From Bugula neritina (lineage: Eukaryota; Bryozoa; Gymnolaemata; Cheilostomatida; Bugulidae): 64,000 bases of DNA. The stretch's first letter is position 1, and each line of letters starts with the position of its first letter. The DNA lies in the NCBI GenBank assembly GCA_964035545.1, contig OZ037773.1:10480251-10544250 (forward strand), written 5' to 3'. Positions 52,286 through 63,219 of the stretch are shown piece after piece. A program made the translations under genes and the position numbers. The notes under the pieces are model-generated. The model was not told where the DNA came from. It saw only the letters and a program-made list of their open reading frames with translations, and searched no databases.

Positions 52286-53065
52286 ATGTCTGAAATGAGA
52301 GGAATCAGTTGGAAGAGAGTTTACATAGTTCTGTGTGTAGTGATGACAGCTGCGTGCCAGTCTTTCTGTGTGAACGAGACGAGAGAGGATGGTGGTGTCA
52401 CGTCTATCTATACAGTGTGTAAGAGTGCAGAGGCAACGAGTGTTGTTACTAGTCGCGCAGTTTGTGAGGAAGAAGACCCTGGCAGCCACCTTGTTACCTT
52501 CCAAAGCCAAGAGGAGTTCATGTTTGTACAAAATCTGATCACCAGCACTCTAGCTAATGCAACAGAGACATTCAGGTATATTCCAGGATTCTACCAGAAA
52601 AAGAGCTCGAGTATAATTTGCGTTATGACGGGGTCATACTACTGGGAAGATGATATGTACAGCTTCGTAACCAATGGGAGCTCCACCTACTGGCAGCTAT
52701 TTGACGCTGTCATCACCAAATTTACTGAACAGAACGAGTCGGTGAGACTCAGTGCCAACTTTGTACTGAGCAGCAGAGGGGGGTGGTTCCCGGGAGAGAG
52801 TCTGAAGGGCGGGAAATCCGTTACAGATGTCGATGGCGTGGTTTGTGAGAAAAACATATTTCCTGTCACGGAAGAGCCGCAAGTTGTATTTTATCTCCCA
52901 GCTGCTACACGGTCGAGTACGACAACAGAGAAACCAAAAAGTGATGCCAGTGTAAATAGAAAGACTAGCGTGTATCCGGCCTTATCTTCTGCTCGTTACC
53001 ACACAGCGACAGCATTGCTCGCGACAACAGCATTGTTCATGGCGACAGCTAGCTGCCTTGTCTAA
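52286..53065 (+). CDS. Lectin-like GPI-type surface protein 6 (single exon)
   Basis: 259 residues from ATG 52286. Signal peptide VYIVLCVVMTAAC. Domain landmarks: CEEEDPGSHLVTFQSQEEFM, IPGFYQKKS, SYYWEDDMYSFVTNGSSTY-WQLF (family WQPF altered to WQLF), NFVLSSRGGWFPGES, GVVCEK. A Ser/Thr-rich linker leads to a hydrophobic end (TALLATTALFMATASCLV). It is closest to genes 1 and 2. AATAAA at 53137-53142; it converges on claspin. Confidence 0.75.
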   Translation: MSEMRGISWKRVYIVLCVVMTAACQSFCVNETREDGGVTSIYTVCKSAEATSVVTSRAVCEEEDPGSHLVTFQSQEEFMFVQNLITSTLANATETFRYIPGFYQKKSSSIICVMTGSYYWEDDMYSFVTNGSSTYWQLFDAVITKFTEQNESVRLSANFVLSSRGGWFPGESLKGGKSVTDVDGVVCEKNIFPVTEEPQVVFYLPAATRSSTTTEKPKSDASVNRKTSVYPALSSARYHTATALLATTALFMATASCLV

Positions 53066-53276
53066 TCACTCCGCTGCCCAACTCGCAGGGAGCGTATGCA
53101 GCGTTTCATAATCAAGCACCACTAACATTTTCGAAAAATAAAAATGAACTAGACTCAATAAATAAGCAGGAAGAAGCTAAAACTGAACCAAGGACTAAAA
53201 TCTCTTCATAATAACCCGGCCATTCCAGAACATTGCAATACATATATCTAGGTATAGATCTCCATATTAACAAAAC

Positions 53277-53282
53277 TTTATT
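53277..53282 (-). terminator. Poly(A) signal of claspin
   Basis: AATAAA on the minus strand, about 85 bp downstream of the inferred claspin stop and about 135 bp from the poly(A) signal of the converging gene. Confidence 0.5.
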
Positions 53283-53366
53283 TCTATTATAAAAGCTAAA
53301 AATATACAGCAATAGAATAAATAAAAGCGTATCCTAAACTAAATCTTTTTTTTCACCTGTACTGGC

Positions 53367-54594
53367 TCATGTCTTTTCCCACATCTAAAATACAAATAAA
53401 TATGCCACGTCAATATATTACTTCAATATATTATATTACTTCAATATATTACTTCAATATATTACTATAATATTACTCAAATACATTACTTTGATATATT
53501 AATATAATATTACTCCAATATATTACTTCACTTTTGTTCCTCACCATTTCCTGCTGACTCTCGGCATCCTCTTTGCTGATTGGATGAAAGAGAAGGTTGC
53601 GACTGCTGATTGGTCCACTCTGCTCAGATTTGATATTCTTGTGTAACTCTTTGAAACGGTTGATGAACTTCTTGCTCTTGCCGAGAATGTATCCAGGCTT
53701 CTGTATAATAATAGTAATATAATCATATAGTAATATGGTGATATAATAATAGTAATATAATCATATAGTAATATGATGATATAATAATAGTAATATAATC
53801 ATATAGTATTATTCAAGTGACTTGGCCCCAATATTGATAGCCTACAGAGTATCAACTCACCTTAGCCTTGGAACTAAAGTTCAAGATGAAAGTAGTTGGC
53901 TGTGCGCAGTTATTCTTTACGTTGGTGGATTCCTGTGACGTCGTAGACGAAGGGGGCATATCTACAATTTTATTCACTGTCAACGAGTATTCTAAATGCA
54001 AATTATATAAATACAATACTGCATTCTATAAACTTAATATTATATATTCTATAAACATAATACTATATATTCTATAAACATAATAGTATATATTCTATAA
54101 ACATAATAGTATATTCTATAAACATAATAGTATATATTCTATAAACATAATAGTATATTCTATAAACATAATATTATATATTCTATAAACTTAATATTAT
54201 ATATTCTATAAACTGTTATGAGAGGACAACTTCAACACTCACTAGAATACTGAGACTGAGACTCTTCTAATTCTCTTTGCACTCTCTTGTCCTGGAGATA
54301 GTAAAAATATATTATATTTGTGAACGGTTGACTACTGAGAGTACTGATAGTAGCACTCTACTATGTGAGTACTATGAGTACTACTCTACTGAAAGTACTA
54401 CTGTACGACACTCACCCTCTGCTCCTTCAGCCAAGCCTCTCTTTCATATCTCTCTTTCTCAAGTCTCTCCTGCAACAGCTTCACCTCGGGGTCGACATCA
54501 GCAGCGTCTTCAGATCTCTCGTCTTCAGAGTCAGCGGTTGGTTGGTTGGCAGCAGAGCTGTATTCTAGAACAGGAGGTCTCAGAGGTCACAGCT

Positions 54595-54627
<33 letters not shown>

Positions 54628-57600
54628 CACGAAGTAAAGGCTGGGTAGACGGAATAGCGACTCACCAACATTCCTCCACCGAAACTTCCTGTTACGATGA
54701 GAGTCAGAGTGAAGGTCACCGTCAGGCAGTAACATTTCCTTCATCAACATGAGTTCTCTTGCATCATCATCTAGTCTCTGTTTACTACACAATAAGAGAG
54801 GATGCACTGTTACACTGTGACTATACAATGGTAGCTCTAGTAACACTTGCTATCTCACAGTAACTACATACGGCGCATACTGTGGCTGGACAGTACCAAC
54901 TCTATTCAACTCACACATGAGTCTTTGCAATCTGTGAGCGCAGCTCCTCCTCCTTGCCCAGGTAGTCCAGATCTCCCTGCTCCAGCTCCAGCTGGTCGCC
55001 TTCTTCGCCCAAGTCCAGGTCCTCATCTGACCCCGCCTCCTCACCTGATAGCTCCGCCTCTCTGTCTAGATATTCACCCATCAACTTCCTGTTGGTAATA
55101 AAATCAAATAAAACTCTCTAGATCATACTACTAGATAACTATATACCAGACAGATATACTTGCGTAATTTCACTTAATTTATTAAACACTGGAAATCTCC
55201 AGTTTTTAGTTATTTTTTACAATATAGCTACTAATGAACACGGCTTTTTGCCCAAAACGAGTAAAATATGAATGAACACACCTAAAAAATCAAGGTTCTT
55301 CTTAATTTTGCTTGATTTCCCATGTTTTTTTCTAATTATTCAGCAACTTTTGATGGCAGAGTGTTATGATAAAACCATAACTCTCCGAAATCAAAAGTAG
55401 CTGAATAATTAGAAAAAAACATGGGAAATCAAGCAAAATTAAAAAGAACCTTGGTTATTTAGGTGTGTTCATTCATATTTTACTAGTTTTGTTCATTAGT
55501 AGCTATATTGTAAAAAATAGCTAAAAACTGGAGATTTCCAGTAAAATGACCGACTTACTCTCTTTTTGTCTGTTTGACTTTGTGTAGAACGAGCTCTCTC
55601 TTCACTGACGTGTCCTGATGCAGTACAGTGAGCTGGTCTGGCTTCTCCGCCTCGTCACTGTCAGACTAGAGAGAGAGAGAGAGAGAACATTGCATGTACC
55701 TTCTACACACAAGAGTAGAGTTTGTACCTTCTACACACAAGAGTAGAGTTTGTACCTTCTACACACAAGAGTAGAGTAGTGTACCTTCTACACACAAGAG
55801 TAGAGTTTGTACCTTCTACACACAAGAGTAGAGTAGTCTGTAATCCAAAGTTTGTCAGATAGAAGTTCTTATTACGAAAACAAAGTCATCTGCTGAAATA
55901 TAACTAAGACTCACCTGGTTATCCAGTTGATCCAGCTCGTCATCGGCACCCTCCTCTTCACCTACAGAGCACGTAAACAACCAATCATTCAGTGCCAACA
56001 CATCACGTCACACTGACACAGATACATGAGGTAACACTGAACAGACAGACTTACCACCAGATGGCGCCTGACTTCTAGTTCCCTCCTCCTCGTCGCTGAA
56101 GTATAGAGGCAGCTTCTTGACCAGTTTTACTGAACTCGTGGCATCAAGTTGTGTACTCTCACCATTTTTACTGTGAGTATACTAGATACTGTATATTATA
56201 TATAATATACTATATACTATATACACTAGACTACTATATACTATATACTATATACTATATACACTAGACTACTATATACTATATACTATATACACTAGAC
56301 TACTATATACTATATACACTAGACTACTATATACTATATACTATATACACTAGACTACTATATACTATATACTATATACACTAGACTACTATATACTATA
56401 TACACTAGACTACTATATACTATATACTATATACACTAGACTAATATATACAGAATAGAGTGAGGTACTATATGGATACAGAGACACAGTACGGGACGGG
56501 TTACACACCTCCCAGACTGACTGTCAAACTGTCCAGAGCAAAGGGCCACAGCCTCGTCTTCAGCCTGCTGAGTGTTGAACATTCCTTGATGGAAAGACAG
56601 AGTTCCCTCTGCACACTTAGTGGGTGGGGCAGAGTCGTGTCTCGTAAACCCAAACATGCTGTTAGGATCCCGGGCATTATCGTCTTCAACCTCCACCTTC
56701 CTGTGATAATACAGTGCATATCCTGTCATATAAGGCAAGGTGTCATATAAGGCAAGGTGTCATATAAGGCAAGGTGTCATATAAGGCAAGGTGTCGTATA
56801 AGGTAAGGTGTCGTATAAGGCAAGGTGTCATATAAGGCAAGGTGTCATATAAGGCAAGGTGTCATATAAGGCAAGGCGTCATATGAGGCAAGGCGTCATA
56901 TGAGGCAAGGTGTCATAAAAGGCAAGGTGCCATATAAGGCAAGGTGTCATATAAGGCAAGGTGTCATATAAGGCGAGGTGTCATATAAGGCAAGGTGCCA
57001 TATAAGGCAAGGTGTCATATAAGGCAAGGCGTCATATGAGGCAAGGCGTCATATGAGGCAAGGTGTCATATAAGGCAAGGTGTCATAAAAGGCAAGGTGC
57101 CATATAAGGCAAGGTGTCATATAAGGCAAGGTGTCATATAAGGCAAGGTGTCATATAAGGCAAGGTGTCGTATAAGGTAATGTGTTATATAAGGCAAGGT
57201 GTCATATAAGGCAAGTAGTCATGCACTCACCTGTTGAAGCCTGTCAGGGTGATACTGCTAGAACTCGAAGGCATGGTGTCATTTTCCTGCTGAATAGTTC
57301 CCTCGGCGTCTGATGGTAGGGCCAGACTGTTTAATTGGTTAGATTCTAAAAAGAAACAGCCAATCAGGTAATGCCAAGTGACTACAGTGAACTCCGCATC
57401 GACAGAAAATAGAACAGAGGAGTTATCTTCTCACCATCAGCAAGTCTGAGATCAGCTGACCTACTTCCATCTTCATCATCAGAATCCAGTACAGCCTTCA
57501 CTCTTCTCTGAAAGGAAGATTTACATCAGCTGCACATACTGACACCTACCTACTATATAGGTCACACTGACACCTACTTACTATATAGGTCACACTGACA

Positions 57601-60600
57601 CCTTATTACTATATAGGTCACACTGACACCTACTTACTATATAGGTCACACTGACACCTTCTTACTATATAGGTCACACTGACACCTACTTACTATATAG
57701 GTCACACTGACACCTACCTACTATATAGGTCACACTGACACCTTATTACTATATAGCTGCACATACTGACACCTTATTACTATATAGGTCACACTGACAC
57801 CTACTTACTATATAGGTCACACTGACACCTTATTACTATATAGGTCACACTGACACCTACCTACTATATAGGTCACACTGACACCTTCTTACTATATAGG
57901 TCACACTCACACCTACCTACTATATAGGTCACACTGACACCTACCTACTATATAGGTCACACTGACACCTTCTTACTATATAGGTCACACTCACACCTAC
58001 CTACTATATAGGTCACACTGACACCTACCTACTATATAGGTCACACGAACACCTACTTACTATATAGGTCACACTGGCACCTACTTACTATATAGGTCAC
58101 ACTGACACCTACTTACTATATAGGTCACACTGACACCTACTTACTATATAGGTCATACTGACAGCTCCTTCAACTCACCATAACTTCGTTTTCGGCAGCT
58201 AGCTGACTCTTAGCGGAAGAGTGTTCAACATTCAGTATGGGTCCAAGTTCATCCTCGGGTTGGGGGGTGTTCGACCCCTCCCCATCTTCTTCCCCTTCTT
58301 CGTCTGAGAACTCATAGTCATCATCTAAGACCTCGTCTTCTGCAACAGACAACCTGAGAGTTTCACAGATTAGAACTGGAGATGAACAGCAGAACCAAAC
58401 AACACAACAGAGCGGCAGACACCAACCGGGCATTTCCTCTTCCAGAGCCTCCATCTTGAGAATCTCACTTCTCTTCTTCAGCTCTTCTCCTCGTTTGTCG
58501 GCCAGTTTGGCGTGAAGAATCTGCTTCAAGATGGCGAGTTTGTGCACTGCAAGATACATCATGTATGATCTCTAGATGTATGTATACGTATCTCTAGAGT
58601 CTAGATATACATCTGGTATATAACTTAGTTATTGTGTTACTTCACGAGGAAGCGGAGAGGGGGGCACTCACCTCCACCCGTCTCCTCGGCAGACTTGTTG
58701 GTGAAGGAATCCATGCTAAGTTCATGCTGGGAGCCGTCTGCCAACTGCTTTACAGCTCTGCAACAGACGTCACGCTATACTCAGTCACATGACACTATAC
58801 TCAGTCACATGACACTATACTCAGTCACATGACACTATACTCAGTCACATGACACTATACTCAGTCACAAGACACTATACTCAGTCACATGACACTATAC
58901 TCAGTCACATGATACTATACTCAGTCACAAGACACTATACACAGTCACATGACACTATACTCAGTCACATGACACTATACTCAGTCACATGACACTATAC
59001 TCAGTCACATGACATTATACTCAGTCACATGACACCATCACATGACAATATACTCAGTCACATGACACCATCACATGACAATATACTCAGTCACATGACA
59101 CCATCACATGACAATATACTCAGTCACATGACACTATACTCAGTCACATGACACAGTCACATGACACAGTCACATGACACTATACTCAGTCACATGACAC
59201 AGTCACATGACGCACCTAAGAGAAGTCATCTGCTCCTTCTGTTTCCTTTCTTCTTCCAGTTTCTTCTCCCTCGCAGCTTTTCTACTCAAAGTCTCCTTGA
59301 ATCTGTCAAACTGTGTTTTCTGGACGTCTGCTAAGTGAAAATAATAACTAGTATACATAGCACTGTATAATAGTATACATAGTACTGTATAATAGTATAC
59401 ATAGTATACATAGTACTGTATACTAGTACATAGTACTGTATACTGATACTGATCAAGGTAATATTGCATAAGGCATTGCTGAGAGTTAAGACTAGCACGC
59501 GAATCTCCAACCTGCTGAGTCATCATCAAACACGACCATGCCGTCTGCGTCACAGGACAGCTGAGGCACAATGTCAAGGTCAACACTGTCTCCTAGCAAC
59601 TGCCTCAGCCTTCTCTTCTTCACCTCAAGACGGGCTGCTCGGCGGGGGCTCTTACTAAACACACAAGAGAGAACTGAGGCTATTGACAGACGACGCAGTA
59701 TCAGCTAATAGCCAGTAACACCTAGTGGACACAGAGACTTACAACTTAGTGACTGAGATGGTGCTAGTCGGCGGGGAGTTGCTTTCTCTCTCTGCACACT
59801 GAGACTGGGAATCCTGACTAGCCTGTGTTCTACTCGACTGCCTCAGTGGCATGTTGTTCAGCTCTTTAGCCTGAGAACTCAGTATGCCATCTGACTGTGT
59901 GTCCGGGAGGAGAGGGTGGCCCGCGTCTAGACTCTACAAAACATTGTCAACAGTTAGCTAAGACACAGAGTAACAGAGTAACAGAGTAGCAGCTGATTAG
60001 TAGTTCAGTTGTCTCAGTACTTCCCTGATTATCACTTACCTTGCACTCCTCTTCAGCTACAGACTGGCTGGCATCACTATTCTCTGCTGTGACATCACCA
60101 CTTTGTGCTGTGACATCACCACTCTGTGCTGTGACATCACCACTCTCTGTTGTTACATCACCACTCTGTGCTGCTACATCACCACTCCGTGCTGTTTCAT
60201 CACCACTCCGTGCTGTGACATCACTATTCTCTGCTGTGACATCACCACTCCGTGCTGTGACATCACCACTTTCTGCTGTTACATCACCACTCTCTCCACG
60301 GTTTCCAGTGACACGCCCACCACTTTCAGTGACATCATCACCAATCAGATGACTCATCACGTCAGGCAAGTCATCCTCTCCAGTCTCCACCCCCTTTGAA
60401 TCAACAGGAAGTGGAGGAAATGATGTCACGTCATGAGAGAGCTTTGACTTCTGCTACAATAATACAGAATGAATAGAGAGGAAGACATGCAGATAGACAT
60501 AGTCAGTCCTCATCATATTATCCTTATCACATTGACAGGAGTGTAGAGTATAGGGGGATATATCACTTTGACGGGGGTGTAGAGTAGAGGGGATTATATC

Positions 60601-62614
60601 ACCTTCACAGGGGTGTAGAGTAGAGGGTTGTCTGGCATCTCTTCCAAGTACTTTGGTGGTCTGCACGGCTTAGAGGAGGGTTTCTGTTTAGATGATAAAT
60701 GTGATTTGGATGGGGGGTTCCTCAGAGCCGTCAATAGCTGAGGTGCTTGCTCTGTAAGAAACTCACGCAATGATTTCTTAGGGGGCTGGTACACTGGCAC
60801 ACTGACAGCTTGCTCTGTAACAAAGACAATGACACTCATGTCACACTTACACTCATGTCTCACATTGATGTTTCACATTGATGTCTCACACTCACATTGA
60901 TGTCTCACATTGATGTCTCACACTCACACTGATGTCTCACACTCACACTGATGTCTCACACTCACACTGATGTCTCACACTCACATTGATGTCTCACACT
61001 CACACTGACCTCTCAACATGCGCTGCTTCTCGCTGTATATCTTCAGTTTCTCGTCTTTCTTGGCAGCTCGCTGGGCTGTCCTGGACTTGCCTTTGGCAGC
61101 AGGCTAAAAATATCCTAATAAATTACCTGCAGATTGACAGAGTAGAGACACGACCTTGAAAGTGTCGGTGAAGAATAGTCATTAGTTAATAGTTAGCCTG
61201 AGAATACTTGGTACCCAGTCTATTCACTTACACCACAATACTTGGTACTCAGTCTATTCACCGGTTCTTCTGTCTCGCTGTCGCTGTCGGAGTGATTGTC
61301 GCTGCTGTCTTCGGCATCAAAGATGTCAGGGTTCAACACAGAGCCGTTTGTCTTTATAGTCTGAAACACGGCAAGTAGTTCTGACACAGACTAAACTGCA
61401 CAGACTAAACTGCACAGAGCATCTTGGGTCTTAAAATGAGTTTAACAGGTCAGCACAAGACTCTAAAAATATGTTGCACAGGAGAGAAGATAGTTAGACA
61501 CCCACCTTGTCATTAGCAGGTGCTCTGTCAGTAGCAGGTGCTCTGTCAGTAGCAGGTGCTCTGTCATTAGCAGGTGCTCTGTCAGTAGCAGGTGCTCTGT
61601 CAGTAGCAGGTGCTCTGTCATTAGCAGGTGCTCTGTCAGTAGCAGGTGCTCTGTCGGTAGGATCTGTGTCAGAATCTGATTCACTCACTAGTCGCTGTCT
61701 GACACGACCTGGAGACGGTTTCGTCCTGTCTACATCACCTTCACAGTCCGACACGCCTTCGTCCACCTTACTTGGTGTTCCATTGGTTGTCTGTTTGTTA
61801 GGGGTCGTGCTATTGGCTGATGGCAGAGTATCAGAGTCACTGTCAGTATCTGAGAGGAGACGTCTGCTATTCAGATGCTTACTGTGAGAGTTGTCTCCCT
61901 TCAACTGGTCGGCAGCTGAATCACTGTCAGTAGAATAATATTCAGTGAGAGAGAAGACAATAACAAACTGTCAGTAGAATAGTATTCAGTGAGAGAGAAG
62001 ATAATAACAAACTAAATAAAGGGGGTTTGAAACACCCTGATAGCAGTGGAGCTGCAATACAGAGACAATAGCTTAAAAGTGCTGCATGGATTATACTATA
62101 AACAAGGGTGGGCTTACTATTAGCAAGTATAGATAGTGTATAGATGGAGCGTAGATAGTGTAGACAGAGTATAGAGAGAGATTATAGATATAGCATAGAC
62201 ACAGTGTGAATAGAGTATAGATATAGTATGGACAGAGTATATACAGCGTGTAGACACAGGGCTAGCACACTCACCTGTCTCCGCTGAGAATCCCGCTGTT
62301 GACAAGAACCTCTTCAGCTGAACTCAGTTTACTTTTCTTAACAGCCAACGAAGAGATCTGTGCTCCTCCTTCATCTGAACTACTTTCATCTGATGATTCT
62401 ATCGTCTTTCTTTTATTCTAAAGAAATAATGTATTTTACCTTCAATTATATCTTAATGACAGTTGAATCACTGATAACTGTGACTGTATTTAAGTGACTT
62501 CTAGTTAAATCACTGACAACTGTGACTAGAATAATTGAATCATTAAACCTGTGCTCTGCTACGCCGAGGAGGAATATTTTCCTTGTGGCTATCTTGACTA
62601 GATTCCACATCCAT
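53367..62614 (-). CDS. CLSPN: Claspin, S-phase checkpoint mediator (26 exons)
   Basis: Claspin links the replication fork to Chk1 activation by ATR in the nucleus. Coding exons, high to low: 62614-62549, 62417-62275, 61923-61506, 61360-61232, 61103-61010, 60814-60603, 60453-60040, 59933-59743, 59654-59512, 59330-59216, 58757-58672, 58546-58427, 58339-58179, 57507-57435, 57345-57231, 56700-56509, 56170-56055, 55961-55915, 55665-55559, 55088-54915, 54784-54666, 54564-54416, 54291-54243, 53961-53861, 53700-53545, 53384-53367. Phases agree throughout; about 1,235 residues versus about 1,340 in human. Diagnostic segments: PVYQPPKKSLREFL, Chk1-binding-type EAVALCSGQF in exon 16, YLDREAELSG, then LLPDGDLHSDSHRNRKFRWR near the C-terminus. 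Exon 26 and the exon 4 donor (61232 or 61262) are least sure. Confidence 0.93.
53985..54222. repeat. AT-rich minisatellite in a claspin intron
   Basis: Units of about 18-22 bp containing TATTCTATAAACATAATAGT, between exons 24 and 23. Confidence 0.9.
54600..54625. repeat. (GA)n microsatellite in a claspin intron
   Basis: GAGA run between exons 22 and 21; another, shorter one is at 55669-55686. Confidence 0.9.
55188..55542. mobile_element. Foldback element in the claspin intron after exon 19
   Basis: Two arms of about 155 bp are near-perfect inverted copies (ACTGGAAATCTCCAGTTTTT at the left; its inverse, ending TGGAGATTTCCAGT, at the right) around a loop of about 40 bp (55346-55387). It ends 16 bp from the exon 19 boundary. 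No clear target duplication; likely a foldback-type MITE. Confidence 0.75.
55690..55835. repeat. 28-bp minisatellite in a claspin intron
   Basis: Five units containing GTACCTTCTACACACAAGAG, between exons 19 and 18. Confidence 0.9.
56180..56450. repeat. TATAC/CACTAGACTAC minisatellite in a claspin intron
   Basis: Composite units of ATATACTATATAC and ACTAGACTAC, between exons 17 and 16. Confidence 0.93.
56722..57212. repeat. 17-bp minisatellite in a claspin intron
   Basis: About 29 units of GTCATATAAGGCAAGGT, between exons 16 and 15. Confidence 0.95.
57535..58160. repeat. 28-bp minisatellite in a claspin intron
   Basis: About 22 units containing GGTCACACTGACACCTAC and TTACTATATA, between exons 14 and 13. 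Confidence 0.95.
58770..59212. repeat. 20-bp minisatellite in a claspin intron
   Basis: About 22 units of GACACTATACTCAGTCACAT, between exons 11 and 10. Confidence 0.95.
60058..60295 (-). repeat. Coding minisatellite in claspin exon 7
   Basis: A 21-bp unit encodes SGDVTAQ or SGDVTAE, about eleven copies, in frame. Absent from vertebrate claspin as I know it. Confidence 0.95.
60840..61000. repeat. About 20-bp minisatellite in a claspin intron
   Basis: Units containing TGATGTCTCACACTCACA, between exons 6 and 5. Confidence 0.9.
61510..61655 (-). repeat. Coding minisatellite in claspin exon 3
   Basis: An 18-bp unit encodes TDRAPA or NDRAPA, about eight copies, in frame, at the 3' end of exon 3. 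Confidence 0.95.
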
Positions 62615-62689
62615 AGCAGGAGAAGTTTCTAGAACCTAAGAACACAACATAAGAGCTAAACTGATATCAATACTTGAACTCTGAAAAAA

Positions 62690-63090
62690 ATTAAATTAAA
62701 TTAAACTATTTAAATAATTACTATTACTATTAGTATTAGTATTAGTATTAGATTTACTTTTAGTATTACTATTACTATTAGTATTACTAACACTATTCAC
62801 TATTGGTCTAAATCAGTGCATAAGTTAACGTCAGCATAATTTAAACAATTGTTAATAGTAAACATATTACTAATTTAATTATAGTCATACTGACAAAGAT
62901 AATCATGATTATCAAATGAATATGAACATGAGTAAAGTTAATTGTAACTCAAACTGAAACTGTAACTGAAACTGTAACACTAACTGTAAGCATAACAATT
63001 AACATAAACATCATTAAGTAAGAGTAAAAGTAAGACTAGGAGTAGATAATCATAATATTTGAAGGATAATTAGTAAACGTATTATAAAGT
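62690..63090. repeat. Inferred 5'-UTR intron of claspin with ATT/AGT low-complexity runs
   Basis: Trinucleotide-like runs (TTAGTATTAG, ACTGTAACTGAAACTG) at 62720-63000. No gene seen. Confidence 0.5.
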
Positions 63091-63102
63091 GATAAAGTAT
63101 AC

Positions 63103-63210
63103 CTTGACGTGGAAGTCACAGGATGATTATAAATGTGATATAATTCAAATTGTTTCAGAATCACACCTCAGGATTTCATAAAGAAATTTTCTAAATTGGC
63201 GGGTTGGCGC
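63103..63210 (-). promoter_or_regulatory. Candidate claspin promoter and non-coding first exon
   Basis: The plus strand has TTGGCGGGTTGGCGC at 63196-63210, two overlapping E2F-like sites in AT-rich DNA. Downstream on the minus strand, ACGTCAAG then GTATAC (63102) looks like a donor, and TTCTTAG (62636) before the ATG exon looks like an acceptor, suggesting a 5'-UTR intron. Claspin is a known E2F-regulated S-phase gene. Confidence 0.45.
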
Positions 63211-63219
63211 AATAAACGT

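Noticed and set aside
59203-59586. 127-codon minus-strand ORF spanning claspin exons 9-10
   Set aside because: Only the part at 59216-59330 is exonic; the rest reads through an intronic repeat.
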